From an uncultured Zetaproteobacteria bacterium (GTDB taxonomy: Bacteria; Pseudomonadota; Zetaproteobacteria; Mariprofundales; Mariprofundaceae), in contig CAMZLG010000052.1 in the NCBI GenBank assembly GCA_947311495.1, positions 1 through 38,547 on the forward strand: a stretch of 38,547 bases of DNA, written 5' to 3'. How positions within the stretch are numbered: the first letter of the stretch is position 1; each line of letters opens with the position of its first letter. The notes beneath the pieces are model-generated. The model saw nothing but the letters and a program-made list of their open reading frames with translations, ran no database searches and was not told the DNA's origin. This document shows, piece after piece, positions 9,877-20,572 of this stretch. Both the position numbers and the translations under genes were made by a program.

Positions 9877-10802
9877 TTGAACACCTTTTTTAATATGCTG
9901 GATCGAAGCATTTCTAAGTTTAATAAGTACCTAGCTTTATCAAAGTATTCCCTCAATGGTTTTAATGTGGTTAGCCATCCAGCACCGTCTGTAATCCAAA
10001 TAAACTCAATATTTTGATTATTCCAATATTCATTCATTTTAATATACTCTGAAGCAGTGGATTTTAGCTTTGAGCCACCACCATTGTAGAAGTTCACTTC
10101 AAAGAAAAAGAGTTTGCCATTTTTATTGATTACGTAATCAATCCTACGCGAAGATTTATCCACTTGAATTTCGATATCCCAAGCACCTTTGATAGCTTTT
10201 GCATTTGCTTCTTTGAGGTAAGGTAGGTTTAGTTCGTTGCAAACTTCTTGGATATAGCGTTCCACCAAGTTTTCCATTTGATGGCCGCCTCTATTTTTAC
10301 GACCATTGCTGTCTAGCCCGACTTCCACACCTGTTGCAAAATCAACAAGGTTTTTCACTTTCTTATCTTGAACAAGTTTGCCTAGCCCTGAATTGATAAA
10401 GAAAGTTGCAATACTTCGCGCTTCTTCTTGATTTGGCTCTTTGATGGAAAGGTCAAAGTTGTCGTACTGATAATTTACTGGATCAATTAAGATATTAAAT
10501 TCTTGGTCTTTCTTTGTTTTAAAACGAATGGCTAGCAAGAGAGGGATTGCATTCACAACTTTAGGGTATTCTAAAATTAAGTTGGTGAGTTCAGTGAAAA
10601 TATCATCTTTGCCAATCAGCACATTCAATAGGTTCAACTCTTTTTCATACGGAAGAACCCCACGGTAAACTTTGTCCCAATTCACATAATAATCCCATTG
10701 AGTAATACCCTTGAGCTTTAAAGTATTTTGAAAATAGTCAAAGAGTTCATTATCTGATTTAAGATTTAGCCACCCTGTTAACTTCTTCACCTTAAGCGAC
10801 AC
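9873..10802 (-). CDS. type II restriction endonuclease, DpnII/MboI family (GATC)
   Basis: NLVDFATGVEVGLDSNGRKNRGGHQMENLVERYI ... FFEVNFYNGGGSKLKSTASEYIKM...IEFIWITDGAGW, closely resembling R.DpnII as remembered. Confidence 0.88.
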   Translation of the reverse strand: MSLKVKKLTGWLNLKSDNELFDYFQNTLKLKGITQWDYYVNWDKVYRGVLPYEKELNLLNVLIGKDDIFTELTNLILEYPKVVNAIPLLLAIRFKTKKDQEFNILIDPVNYQYDNFDLSIKEPNQEEARSIATFFINSGLGKLVQDKKVKNLVDFATGVEVGLDSNGRKNRGGHQMENLVERYIQEVCNELNLPYLKEANAKAIKGAWDIEIQVDKSSRRIDYVINKNGKLFFFEVNFYNGGGSKLKSTASEYIKMNEYWNNQNIEFIWITDGAGWLTTLKPLREYFDKARYLLNLEMLRSSILKKVFN

Positions 10803-11695
10803 TCACTCACTTGGTTGGTAATAAGAAGCTCATGGATACTGCCACGTTTTGCCGAATTGGAGTTAATAGCTCGTTTAGCTAAAACTCTATTGATTTTATA
10901 ATCTGAATATAAATCATCAAAAAACATGTTCTTCTCTTTCATCTGGCTGACATCAGAGTTGCTTAGAATCCATGCGTGACCTTGATTATCCAAAGTGTCG
11001 CAAAAGCTTTTTAAGCGGACTTGTTCACTATCGTTAAACTCACCTTTTGCATAAGCATTGAAGCTAGATGATTCGCTAAGGGGTTTGTATGGCGGATCGA
11101 GATAAAACATGGTGTTTTCTTCGGCATATTTAACCGTTTCTTCAAAGTCACCATGAAGAATAGTTACCCTTTGTAGTGCTTGGCTTACTTTTTTCAGGTT
11201 TTCAGCATCACAAATTCTAGGCGTTTTATAGCTGCCAATAGGCACATTAAAACCACCACTCCTATTGACACGGTACAAACCATTAAAACAGGTTCTATTT
11301 AAGAAAATAAACAAAGCTGCTTGGTTAAGTTCGCTTTCTTCTTTTGTGTTAAACGCTACGCGCTTGGCATAGTAGTATTCTTTTTTTAACTCTTGGTTTT
11401 CAGCTAACTGGTGATATTCCTTTTCCCATTTTGCCAGCTGCTTAATGAGGGCATCCACATGATCGCGAATGATATTGTAGGTATTGATAAGATCGGCATT
11501 GATGTCATTGATGACACATTTTTTTACATTAGGAAAAGTGTTGAGCACCCAAAAAAGGACAGCACCACTGCCGACAAATGGCTCAATAAAAGTGAACTCA
11601 TCATGCTTTTGAAAAGGAAAACGGGACTGAATATCACTGAGAAGTTGTGTCTTACCTCCTGCCCATTTCAAAAAAGGTTTAACTTGTTTTGACAT
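10787..11695 (-). CDS. Dam/DpnM-type N6-adenine DNA methyltransferase (GATC)
   Basis: PFLKWAGGKTQLLSDI (FxGxG-like motif), FIEPFVGSGAVLFWVL, FNGLYRVNRSGGFNVPIG, MFYLDPPYKPLS (DPPY). Confidence 0.93.
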   Translation of the reverse strand: MSKQVKPFLKWAGGKTQLLSDIQSRFPFQKHDEFTFIEPFVGSGAVLFWVLNTFPNVKKCVINDINADLINTYNIIRDHVDALIKQLAKWEKEYHQLAENQELKKEYYYAKRVAFNTKEESELNQAALFIFLNRTCFNGLYRVNRSGGFNVPIGSYKTPRICDAENLKKVSQALQRVTILHGDFEETVKYAEENTMFYLDPPYKPLSESSSFNAYAKGEFNDSEQVRLKSFCDTLDNQGHAWILSNSDVSQMKEKNMFFDDLYSDYKINRVLAKRAINSNSAKRGSIHELLITNQVSECRLR

Positions 11696-11875
11696 GACTC
11701 TCCCCTTACATACAGCGCGATCAACACTAGAGTTTGGACTGATATTTTGCTAGTAAAAAATCTTACATGGTGTGCTTTCCTTGTATATCTTTAATCCGAC
11801 CCTATTCTGCGTCTCCCTTCAAAATCATTATGTATGCTGCGTAGTGATTAATTTAAGTTCGTCACGGTTATAACA

Positions 11876-13468
11876 ATGATTTCTACAACTGGTATCACAA
11901 TGCAATTTGGGCAAAAGCCCCTGTTTGAAAACGTCACGGTCAAATTTGGCGATAACAATCGTTACGGTTTGATTGGCGCCAATGGCTGCGGCAAGTCCAC
12001 ATTTATGAAGATTTTGGGTGGTGATTTGGTGCCCACTGCTGGCTCTGTGCAAATTGGTGAACATCAACGCATTGGTAAACTGCGCCAAGACCATTTCGCC
12101 TTTGAAGAGTTTAGTGTGCTTGATACAGTGATGATGGGTTACGAAAAACTGTGGAAAATCAAAGAAGAAAAAGATGCGATTTATGCGCTGCCTGAGATGA
12201 GCGAAGAAGATGGTATGCGTGCTGGTGATTTGGAAGCAGAATTTGCTGAATTGGATGGGTATAGTGCTGATGCCAATGCAGGTGATTTGTTGCTAAGCAT
12301 GAATGTGCCGATTGAATTGCATTATCAAAAAATGAAATCCATTGCGCCAGGTTTGAAACTTCGTGTTTTACTTGCCCAAGCCTTGTTTGGTAACCCTGAT
12401 ATTATTCTACTGGATGAGCCGACGAATAACTTGGACATCAATGCGATTCGATGGTTGGAAACCGTGATTATGGCGCAGAATGCAACCATGATTATTATTT
12501 CGCATGATAGGCATTTCTTAAACAGTGTATGTACACATATGGCGGATGTGGATTACGGCGAAATTCGTTTGTATCCCGGCAATTATGATGACTACATGGA
12601 AGCTGCAGCCTTGGTGCAAGAGAAACTCTTGCAAAGCAATGCCAAAAAAGAAGGCGAGATTGCAGAACTTCAAGCCTTTGTGCGCCGCTTTTCTGCGAAT
12701 GCATCCAAAGCCACACAAGCCCAATCACGCGCCAAAAAATTGGATAAAATTAAGCTGGATGAAGTCAAAGTGTCCAGCCGCATCATGCCTTTTATGCGCT
12801 TTACCCAAGATAAGAAGCTATTCAAAATTGCTTTGGAGCTTAAAGGTGTAAGCAAAAGCTTTGATGAGCAGCAGGTGATTAAAAAGTTTGATTTGATGGT
12901 GCCTGTAGGGGAGCGCGTGGCAGTGATTGGTGCCAATGGTATTGGTAAAACAACATTATTGCGTTGCCTTGCGGGTGATTTGGAAGTTGATACAGGCGAA
13001 GTCAAATGGTCTGAAAATGCCAATGTGGGTTATTATGCCCAAGACCACACCCACGATTTTAAAGATAATGAAACGGTGTTTGATTGGATGGCGCAGTGGA
13101 AAAAAGATGAACATGGTGAGCAGGAAATCCGTGGAAATCTAGGGCGTATGTTGTTTTCTAAGCAGGATATTGAGAAACGTGTTCAGCAATTGTCTGGTGG
13201 TGAAAAAGGGCGCATGTTGTTTGGTAAATTCATGTTCCAAAACCCCAATGTATTGTTGCTCGATGAGCCAACCAACCACATGGACATGGAATTTATCGAG
13301 TCGTTAAATTCAGCTTTAGAACGTTACGAAGGTACATTGATTTTTGTATCCCATGATAGGGAATTTGTATCATCGTTGGCGACACGCATCATTGAAATTA
13401 CTGAGAATGGTATCACAGATTATCATGGGACGTACGAAGAATACCTCAAGTCTCAAGGCGTTTCTTGA
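11876..13468 (+). CDS. ABC-F family ATPase (YbiT-like)
   Basis: Two Walker A motifs ([18 protein letters not shown]), [26 protein letters not shown]; no TM region. Confidence 0.92.
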   Translation: MISTTGITMQFGQKPLFENVTVKFGDNNRYGLIGANGCGKSTFMKILGGDLVPTAGSVQIGEHQRIGKLRQDHFAFEEFSVLDTVMMGYEKLWKIKEEKDAIYALPEMSEEDGMRAGDLEAEFAELDGYSADANAGDLLLSMNVPIELHYQKMKSIAPGLKLRVLLAQALFGNPDIILLDEPTNNLDINAIRWLETVIMAQNATMIIISHDRHFLNSVCTHMADVDYGEIRLYPGNYDDYMEAAALVQEKLLQSNAKKEGEIAELQAFVRRFSANASKATQAQSRAKKLDKIKLDEVKVSSRIMPFMRFTQDKKLFKIALELKGVSKSFDEQQVIKKFDLMVPVGERVAVIGANGIGKTTLLRCLAGDLEVDTGEVKWSENANVGYYAQDHTHDFKDNETVFDWMAQWKKDEHGEQEIRGNLGRMLFSKQDIEKRVQQLSGGEKGRMLFGKFMFQNPNVLLLDEPTNHMDMEFIESLNSALERYEGTLIFVSHDREFVSSLATRIIEITENGITDYHGTYEEYLKSQGVS

Positions 13469-13660
13469 GTTTGAAACCATTGTTATCGTTGTTACTCGCT
13501 TTGCAGGTGGTCTAAAGCTACCTGTGCTGCATCTCGCGCCTAGATACCAACGGCTTCAATTCTAAAGAATGCTCTGCCTTGATAGTGTGCATTATATGCC
13601 TCAATATGTGTGGATACACCAAAGGCTTCAATTCTCAAGCTTGTCGGGAAGGATAAAAGA

Positions 13661-13939
13661 ATGAAAAGTGCAATGGCGAAACACATTCTGGTCAAAACCA
13701 AACCCGAAGCGGAATCCATCAAAGAAAAGCTGGATAAAGGCGAAGACTTTGCCAAGTTGGCGCGCAAGTTTTCCACATGCCCAACGCGTAAACGCGGCGG
13801 AGACTTGGGTGAGGTGTTTAAGGGGCAGTTGGTCAAACCTGTGGAACAGGTTATTTTTAACAAAGCACTATCTAAAGTGCATGGCCCAGTAAAATCCAAG
13901 TTTGGTTATCACCTTATTATCATTTATTTTAGAAGTTAG
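13661..13939 (+). CDS. parvulin-type peptidyl-prolyl isomerase (PpiC-like)
   Basis: AKHILVKTKPEAESIKEKLDKGEDFAKLARKFSTCPTRKRGGDLGEVFKGQLVKPVEQVIF...KSKFGYHLI. Confidence 0.9.
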   Translation: MKSAMAKHILVKTKPEAESIKEKLDKGEDFAKLARKFSTCPTRKRGGDLGEVFKGQLVKPVEQVIFNKALSKVHGPVKSKFGYHLIIIYFRS

Positions 13940-16611
13940 CTTGCAGTATCATTTAGTTTTTGTTGAATAACTTGGCTTAATTCTTCGATGTCATAAGGTT
14001 TACTTAACACAGTATCATCCCCATGAATAAGGCTTTTGGTTCGGGCAGTATCTTGGTCATAACCTGTTGTAAAAATGGCTTGAATATTAGGGTTTGTTTT
14101 ACGCATTTCTGCCACAGCTTCAGCGCCACCCATTTTAGGCATGACAATATCTGTTATTACCAAGCTGATATTATGTTGATTATCTTTAAATACCTTAACG
14201 GCGTCAAGACCATTAGTTGCTTGAAGCACCTTATATTTTAGGTCTTCAAGAAGCTCTGCACTCATTTCAAGAACATCTTTATTATCATCGATGAGTAAGA
14301 TGACCTCTTGGTTACCTGAGAGTACGCTTGTGTTGAGGGCAGGTGAATGCGATGGCTGTGAGTCATCGCTGATCAGTGGGAAGTAAACATGAAAACTTGA
14401 ACCTTCACCCTCGACACTTGTAACATCAATAAAGCCATCATGTCTTTTAACTGCACCGAAGACCATGGCAAGCCCTAACCCTGTGCCTTTCCCAACTTCT
14501 TTTGTGGTATAGAAGGGTTCAAATAAAAATTTGATGGTTTCTTGGGGGATACCAGTACCGTTATCGTGAACAGAAAGATGGGCATAGGTTTGAGGTTTAA
14601 AGTAGGCATGGTTTTTAGTGTTTAAAGACCGGGCATCAAACAAGTGTAATTGAAGCGTAATGGTGGGGCTTGCGTGCTGGGCAACAGCATCGCGTGCATT
14701 GTTGATAAGATTGAGCAAGATTTGGTGAATTTGGGTTTTGTCCCCTAAAACCTGCATGCCCTCATTTGTAATATCATAATGCACCTCGATGTTTTCGGGT
14801 ATAGATGTTCGCAATAGGCTGAATATTTCTTTGATGAGTTCGGGTAAGCAGACAACTTGCATATGTACCGTATCTTTCCGTGAAAAGGTTAAGAGCTGTT
14901 TAATTAGCCCAGAGGCATGATCTGTTAGCTGGTCAATACGGGTGATTTTATCCAGTGCTTTAGGGTTGTCTTGTATTGTTTTTTTGGCGAGATATACGTT
15001 GCCAGTTATACCTGCCAAGATATTATTAAAATCATGGGCAATACCTCCGACAAGTGTACCTATGGCTTCCATTTTCTGGGCTTGATGGAAATTAGCTTCC
15101 ATTTCTTTTTGTTGGCTAATATCACGTTGCATCACCACATGGAAAAGTGGTGTGTTATTTTCGTCTAGAATCGGAGAGATGCTTCTTTCGACATCAACCA
15201 GTGTACCATTCTTACGCTTAATACTGACTTCACCATGCCATATCTTACCTTGTTTAAGGGTGTTCATCATATCAATATAAAAAGAGTCTGGGTGAATAGG
15301 GCTACGGAGGATTCGGCTATATTTCCCAATCAGTTCTTCAGATGAGTAACCTGTTAACGCTTCAAAAGCAGGGTTTACATACTCTATTTGTGCCTCTAAC
15401 GAAGAAATCGCAATCGCTTCTTCGGCATACTCAAAAGAGCAGTGCATTTTCTTCAATAAATGTTTTCGGTGCTCCCGCTCCATCACAATGCCGACTAGCC
15501 GACTGGCGGCAGTTAAATCATCAGATTCTGCTTTTGTTGGCAAAGCAGGGTGGTCATAATACATGGCAAATGACCCCAAAACATGACCACGGGCATCTTT
15601 AATAGGTTCAGACCAGCAGCAGTGCAAGTTATGCGAGAGCGCCAAGGTTTTAAAGTCTTTCCATTTGGGGTCGGTTTCAATGTCTTCAACAATAACACGT
15701 TCCCCAGTATATGTGGAGGCACCACATGAACCAACTTTTGGACCAATGGTTAGACCATCAACAGCGTTGCAGTAGGCTTCGGGCAGATTGGGCGCAGCTC
15801 CATGTTTTAAGGTTGAGCCATCAAGTTCTAGAATGGAACAGCGAAGCCCCGTGTGTAAAGATTCATAATAAAGAATTATGGCATGGTATACCGACTTGGC
15901 GGGTAGCCCTTTGGCAATCATTTCTAGGATGTCTGACGTTTTTTGTAGTGAAACTTTTGAGGCTTTGAGCACCCCTTGTTGAGCTAGGGACGTAATACGA
16001 AAGATGACGTTTTCTCGAATAGTTCGGTATATAATTGCTGATGAACTGTATAAGAATAGTAAATATACAATGGCTAAGAAAGAGAAACTGGTCGTTACTG
16101 CAGTGTCTTCTAAATATAGTCGGATAATCAAAGGAATTAAGGCTAAGGAAAGGAAAGCCCACACAGTTTCCCTTAAAGGTGATAAGGTGGTTACAGAACC
16201 CGCTGCCATACCAGCAAGAATAATCATGGTCACAGCTTGAAACTGAAAATCATTGGCAGGGAACATGAAAAAAGCTGCTAGCCCCCACAATGCTCCTGTT
16301 AGCGTAACGTGTAATATCATACGCTTTTTCCAAATGAGAATATCATCGTCTTGGGGTGGTTTTTTGTGAAAAGTGAAATAACAGTAAGAACGAAGAATTA
16401 GAACGCTGATGATACTTAATGTCCAAACTATATTGGTTACAAGCGGAATGGTATGCGCTTGCATATAACTTAAAAATATAGCAGCTAAGGCATTGCCGAT
16501 AATACCACGGCGTGCAGTTTTAAAGAGCAAATAGACTTGCGCTTTAATGACCTGTTGCTCTGACGATAAGTCAGGTAGCTTTGACGGTATTGTGTGTTGG
16601 CTGTTAAGCAC
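13936..16611 (-). CDS. membrane hybrid sensor histidine kinase (TM-GAF-PAS-HisKA-HATPase-REC)
   Basis: Several TM segments; GAF-like GSCGASTYTGERVIVEDIETDPKW; PAS; GGIAHDFNNILAGI (H-box); DNGTGIPQETI, GKGTGLGLAMVFG; receiver domain ILLIDDNKDV...VITDIVMPKMGG. Confidence 0.92.
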   Translation of the reverse strand: MLNSQHTIPSKLPDLSSEQQVIKAQVYLLFKTARRGIIGNALAAIFLSYMQAHTIPLVTNIVWTLSIISVLILRSYCYFTFHKKPPQDDDILIWKKRMILHVTLTGALWGLAAFFMFPANDFQFQAVTMIILAGMAAGSVTTLSPLRETVWAFLSLALIPLIIRLYLEDTAVTTSFSFLAIVYLLFLYSSSAIIYRTIRENVIFRITSLAQQGVLKASKVSLQKTSDILEMIAKGLPAKSVYHAIILYYESLHTGLRCSILELDGSTLKHGAAPNLPEAYCNAVDGLTIGPKVGSCGASTYTGERVIVEDIETDPKWKDFKTLALSHNLHCCWSEPIKDARGHVLGSFAMYYDHPALPTKAESDDLTAASRLVGIVMEREHRKHLLKKMHCSFEYAEEAIAISSLEAQIEYVNPAFEALTGYSSEELIGKYSRILRSPIHPDSFYIDMMNTLKQGKIWHGEVSIKRKNGTLVDVERSISPILDENNTPLFHVVMQRDISQQKEMEANFHQAQKMEAIGTLVGGIAHDFNNILAGITGNVYLAKKTIQDNPKALDKITRIDQLTDHASGLIKQLLTFSRKDTVHMQVVCLPELIKEIFSLLRTSIPENIEVHYDITNEGMQVLGDKTQIHQILLNLINNARDAVAQHASPTITLQLHLFDARSLNTKNHAYFKPQTYAHLSVHDNGTGIPQETIKFLFEPFYTTKEVGKGTGLGLAMVFGAVKRHDGFIDVTSVEGEGSSFHVYFPLISDDSQPSHSPALNTSVLSGNQEVILLIDDNKDVLEMSAELLEDLKYKVLQATNGLDAVKVFKDNQHNISLVITDIVMPKMGGAEAVAEMRKTNPNIQAIFTTGYDQDTARTKSLIHGDDTVLSKPYDIEELSQVIQQKLNDTAS

Positions 16612-16750
16612 TATACCTCCTTACTGCTTTTGTTTTCTTTGTAGCAATTGATGCGCCACTATTTATATAACTTAGCATAGATGCGCGATTATATCTAGTT
16701 GCTGGTAGGATATTGATTTACTTTAGAGGCTGAAATCTTAGCCTAGAGCC

Positions 16751-17701
16751 ATGAAAGTTTTGCGTTCCTTTGATGCTGCGAAAAAAGCAAACCTAAACGG
16801 TTGCGCCATTACCATTGGAAATTTTGATGGTGTACACATGGGGCATCAGCAAGTGTTGGCAGAATTGAATGGTCATGCAGCGGCATTGGATGATGCCAAA
16901 TCTGTGGTGATTACATTCGAGCCGCACCCCAGAGCATTTTTATTTCCTGAAGAAGCACCGCGCCGTTTGTCGCATTTGCATGAACGATTGGAAGATTTGA
17001 AGGATGCAGGTGTGGATGCGGTATTGTTGCTGCATTTTAACCAAACCTTGGCATCCATGAGCGCAGAAGATTTTATGCGTCATATATATAACAGCTTAGG
17101 TTTTAAACATATTCATGTGGGTTATGACTTTGCTTTTGGCAAAGATAGGCAGGGTCAAGCGGATATGATGCGCAAACTTGGCGATGCACATGGGTTTACA
17201 GTCAGTGAAGCGGCAGCCTTTGCACTGGATGGTGCGGTGGTATCATCCAGTCGTATTCGTTCAGCGATTGAGGCGGCAGACTTTGATTTGGCAAATGATT
17301 TGTTGGGGCATTGTTATTCTATTTCTGGGCGCGTGGGGCATGGCGAAAAACGTGGGCGTAAAATGGGTTTCCCCACTGCTAATATTCAAGTCAAAGATTT
17401 AACACATCCACCTGTGGGTATTTATGCGGCATGGTCGGAGTACGATGGTAAAAAGGTGAAATCGGCAGCCTATTTGGGTTATCGCCCGACATTTCATGGG
17501 CGCACACTGTTGCTGGAAACGCACTTGTTGGACACCCAACAAGACTTGTATGGCAAGCGTCTCAAAGTGCATTTTGTAAAACGGATTCGAGAAGATAGAG
17601 CATTTGTGAGTGCCGATGATTTGGCAGCGCAAATTCAAGCGGATTGTTTGGCTGCCCATGAAATTTTGAATAGTCATAGCCCTGTAATAAAAAAACGATA
17701 G
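16751..17701 (+). CDS. ribF: bifunctional riboflavin kinase/FAD synthetase
   Basis: ITIGNFDGVHMGHQQVL, VGYDFAFGKDRQG, SSSRIRSAI, GHGEKRGRKMGFPTANI, LLETHLLD. Confidence 0.94.
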   Translation: MKVLRSFDAAKKANLNGCAITIGNFDGVHMGHQQVLAELNGHAAALDDAKSVVITFEPHPRAFLFPEEAPRRLSHLHERLEDLKDAGVDAVLLLHFNQTLASMSAEDFMRHIYNSLGFKHIHVGYDFAFGKDRQGQADMMRKLGDAHGFTVSEAAAFALDGAVVSSSRIRSAIEAADFDLANDLLGHCYSISGRVGHGEKRGRKMGFPTANIQVKDLTHPPVGIYAAWSEYDGKKVKSAAYLGYRPTFHGRTLLLETHLLDTQQDLYGKRLKVHFVKRIREDRAFVSADDLAAQIQADCLAAHEILNSHSPVIKKR

Positions 17702-17744
17702 GCTTCGCCTGCGTTGAAGTAAGTTTGGTCAATTTGGAGTTATT

Positions 17745-18953
17745 ATGTCGGTGAATAAAGTTGTATTAGCATATTCAGGTGGGTTGGATACATCCATCAT
17801 CCTCAAATGGTTGCAAGACACCTATCAATGTGAAGTGGTGACATTCACTGCTGATATTGGGCAGGGTGAAGAAGTTGAAGAAGCGCGCAGCAAAGCTGAA
17901 GCCTGTGGTGCATCTGCGATTTATATTGATGATTTAACCGAAGAATATGTACGCGATTTTGTATTCCCTATGTTCCGCGCCAATGCGATTTATGAAGGCG
18001 AATATTTATTGGGCACATCGATTGCCCGCCCATTAATTTCCAAGCGTATGATTGAGATTGCCAACATCGAAGGTGCGGATGCGGTTGCCCATGGCGCAAC
18101 CGGCAAAGGCAATGACCAAGTGCGTTTTGAGCTCGGTTTTTATGCGCTTAAGCCTGATGTGAAAGTGATTGCGCCGTGGCGCGAATGGGATTTGAACTCG
18201 CGTAATGATATGTTGGCATATTGCGATAAACATAATATCCCAGTTGAGCGCAAACGTGAAAATTCCAAGTCGCCGTATTCTATGGATGCGAATTTATTGC
18301 ATATTTCTTATGAAGGTTATGATTTGGAAGACCCTTGGGTTGCACCAGGTGAAGACATGTGGCGTTGGTCAGTCTCGCCTGAAAATGCACCCGATACGCC
18401 TGAAGAAATTGAATTGACCTATAAAGGTGGCGATATTGTTGCCATCAATGGCAAAACCATGACGCCTGCGGAAGTGTTGCGTGAGTTGAATCGCGTGGGT
18501 GGTAAACATGGTATTGGTCGCATTGATATTGTGGAAAATCGTTATGTAGGTATGAAATCACGCGGTTGTTATGAAACACCGGGTGGTACGATTATGCTTA
18601 AAGCGCATAGGGCGATTGAGAGCATTACCTTGGATAGAGAAGCAGCGCATTTGAAAGATGAATTGATGCCACGGTATGCCAAACTGATTTACAATGGTTA
18701 TTGGTTTGCCCCTGAAACACGCATGATGCAATCAGCGATTGATGCATCTCAAGCCACGGTGAATGGTGATGTACGCCTGAAACTGTATAAAGGCAACGTG
18801 ATGGTGCTTGGTCGCCGTTCGGACAATTCATTATTTGATGAGCGTTTATGCACATTTGAAGATGATGAAGGCGCGTATAACCAGAAGGACGCGGATGGTT
18901 TTATCAAACTTAATGCACTTCGCTTGCGTATGAATCAGTTGGCAGGCAAATAA
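17745..18953 (+). CDS. argG: argininosuccinate synthase
   Basis: [60 protein letters not shown]. Confidence 0.97.
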   Translation: MSVNKVVLAYSGGLDTSIILKWLQDTYQCEVVTFTADIGQGEEVEEARSKAEACGASAIYIDDLTEEYVRDFVFPMFRANAIYEGEYLLGTSIARPLISKRMIEIANIEGADAVAHGATGKGNDQVRFELGFYALKPDVKVIAPWREWDLNSRNDMLAYCDKHNIPVERKRENSKSPYSMDANLLHISYEGYDLEDPWVAPGEDMWRWSVSPENAPDTPEEIELTYKGGDIVAINGKTMTPAEVLRELNRVGGKHGIGRIDIVENRYVGMKSRGCYETPGGTIMLKAHRAIESITLDREAAHLKDELMPRYAKLIYNGYWFAPETRMMQSAIDASQATVNGDVRLKLYKGNVMVLGRRSDNSLFDERLCTFEDDEGAYNQKDADGFIKLNALRLRMNQLAGK

Positions 18954-18955
18954 TC

Positions 18956-19624
18956 ATGGCTGAACAAACCTTCGCTAAACCTATTCGGATTTTACATAGC
19001 TTGTTTGCACTGGCTGTGATTGCACAACTTAGCGTGGGTCATTTGATGACTGTGCCTGAAGTTGAAAAACCAGCAGAGCATCATACGTCCATACATTTGG
19101 TGACACCTGCATTTGCGCATGAAAGTGATGCAGCACCTGTGTTGAATGCGGATGGCAGCGTGGAAGAAAGCTTGGGTTTTGAAGTGCATGAACTTTTGGG
19201 CTTATTCATCGCTGGGTTGATGGTGATTCGCATTTTATTGGCAATGACATCGCTCCCTGGTGCGAACTGGCGCGAATTATTCCCATGGATGTTTGCGGAT
19301 GGGCGGAAACAGTTGGCACATGAGTTATCCACGCAAATGAGCGGTTGGGTGAAATTGAAGCTTGCACCACCTGAAGATGGGGAAGCGGTTGCGCGTAGTG
19401 TGCATGGCTTTATTCTCTTAGCGACTGCAATCATGGCGATATCAGGCACCCGTCTTTATTTTGGTTGGAGCACCTCAGCCCCGCAAACCGATGCAGTGGA
19501 AGCCATTGCGGAAATTCATGAAACAGTGGTTGTTATCTTACAAGCCTTATTGGCGATGCATATTGGGGCAGTGGCGCTGCATCAAATGCAGGGGCATAAT
19601 ATTCTGGCTAAAATTAAACCTTAA
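18956..19624 (+). CDS. cytochrome b561-like membrane protein
   Basis: RILHSLFALAVIAQLSVGH; further TM helices with His (FEVHELLGLFIAGLMVIRILL, VHGFILLATAIMAISG, HETVVVILQALLAMHIGAVALHQ). Confidence 0.7.
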   Translation: MAEQTFAKPIRILHSLFALAVIAQLSVGHLMTVPEVEKPAEHHTSIHLVTPAFAHESDAAPVLNADGSVEESLGFEVHELLGLFIAGLMVIRILLAMTSLPGANWRELFPWMFADGRKQLAHELSTQMSGWVKLKLAPPEDGEAVARSVHGFILLATAIMAISGTRLYFGWSTSAPQTDAVEAIAEIHETVVVILQALLAMHIGAVALHQMQGHNILAKIKP

Positions 19625-20061
19625 CCTTTATTCAATAGAAGTAAGATTTTATTGAATGTTTGCCTGCGTTCACCGAGTGCACCAAAGATTTCAAGGTCGA
19701 TAGATTCAATATCTTTCATGGCTTGTGGTACAAGGGTTAATGCTTTTTTGGTGAGTGATAAAGAGCGCGCTCGCGCATCCGTTTTGCTTCGTTTACGAAG
19801 CACCATTTTTCGCTCTTCAAGCTGACGCACTGCTTTAGAAAATGCCATTTTATCAATGCCCATGAGCTGGCTTACTTGCGCTTGCGAGGGCTGTTTACCT
19901 TGCTCTTCAAACCATGCAATGGATGCCATCATGACAAATTGGGTGTGCGTAAACTGGTGGGGTTTTAACACGGCATTCACCCGCTTAAACCATGCGTTAT
20001 GCAGCTTCCAAAATTGAAAACCAACACTTTCTTGTGGTGTTTGTACGTCAAATATACTCAT
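19621..20061 (-). CDS. MarR-family transcriptional regulator
   Basis: TQFVMMASIAWFEEQGKQPSQAQVSQLMGIDKMAFSKAVRQLEERKMVLRKRSKTDARARSLSLTKKA (winged HTH). Confidence 0.88.
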   Translation of the reverse strand: MSIFDVQTPQESVGFQFWKLHNAWFKRVNAVLKPHQFTHTQFVMMASIAWFEEQGKQPSQAQVSQLMGIDKMAFSKAVRQLEERKMVLRKRSKTDARARSLSLTKKALTLVPQAMKDIESIDLEIFGALGERRQTFNKILLLLNKG

Positions 20062-20480
20062 GAATGCTCCCTTGCCTCACATACGCTTTTTAAGCCAATT
20101 AAAGCATTTGGTAAACCTTTTTTAATAGCATTGCCAATTAGTTTACCAAATATGGGGCTAAGTAAACCTTCAAAGCGGACGGTGTGAGTTACCCATGTTC
20201 CCTTTTCATTGGGTGTAAGCTGATGCTCAAATATCAACCTGCAAAGTGGCAACTTGGTTTCAGTCGTAAAAGATTGGTCTTGGCTCGCTTCGGTGAGTAT
20301 GAATCGGCTTTTTGGGCCATGCATGGGCTTCAGTGTTCCCGTTGTTCCTACGCAAAAGTCACCTTCTAAACTTGAATCTAACACATCTTTATCCCAAGTA
20401 TTCCAATGGCTAACATCCTGATATTGTTTAAAAATGACATCAGGTGAGGTGTTGATTTGTATGTTTTGTTCTATAATCAT
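20058..20480 (-). CDS. SRPBCC-family protein
   Basis: MIIEQNIQINTSPDVIFKQYQDVSHWNTWDKDV...; 4-nt overlap with the downstream MarR gene. Confidence 0.75.
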   Translation of the reverse strand: MIIEQNIQINTSPDVIFKQYQDVSHWNTWDKDVLDSSLEGDFCVGTTGTLKPMHGPKSRFILTEASQDQSFTTETKLPLCRLIFEHQLTPNEKGTWVTHTVRFEGLLSPIFGKLIGNAIKKGLPNALIGLKSVCEAREHS

Positions 20481-20572
20481 GCGGAATAAGGTAAATTAGT
20501 TTACTTAACAGTCAAGGGAGAGAGCTGAATATAACTGGTTAGATTTATCTTGTTACGGTATAAATAGCAGAT

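Noticed and set aside
12495-13142. Several alternate-frame and antisense ORFs inside the ABC-F gene
   Set aside because: Fully overlapped by a strongly supported conserved CDS.
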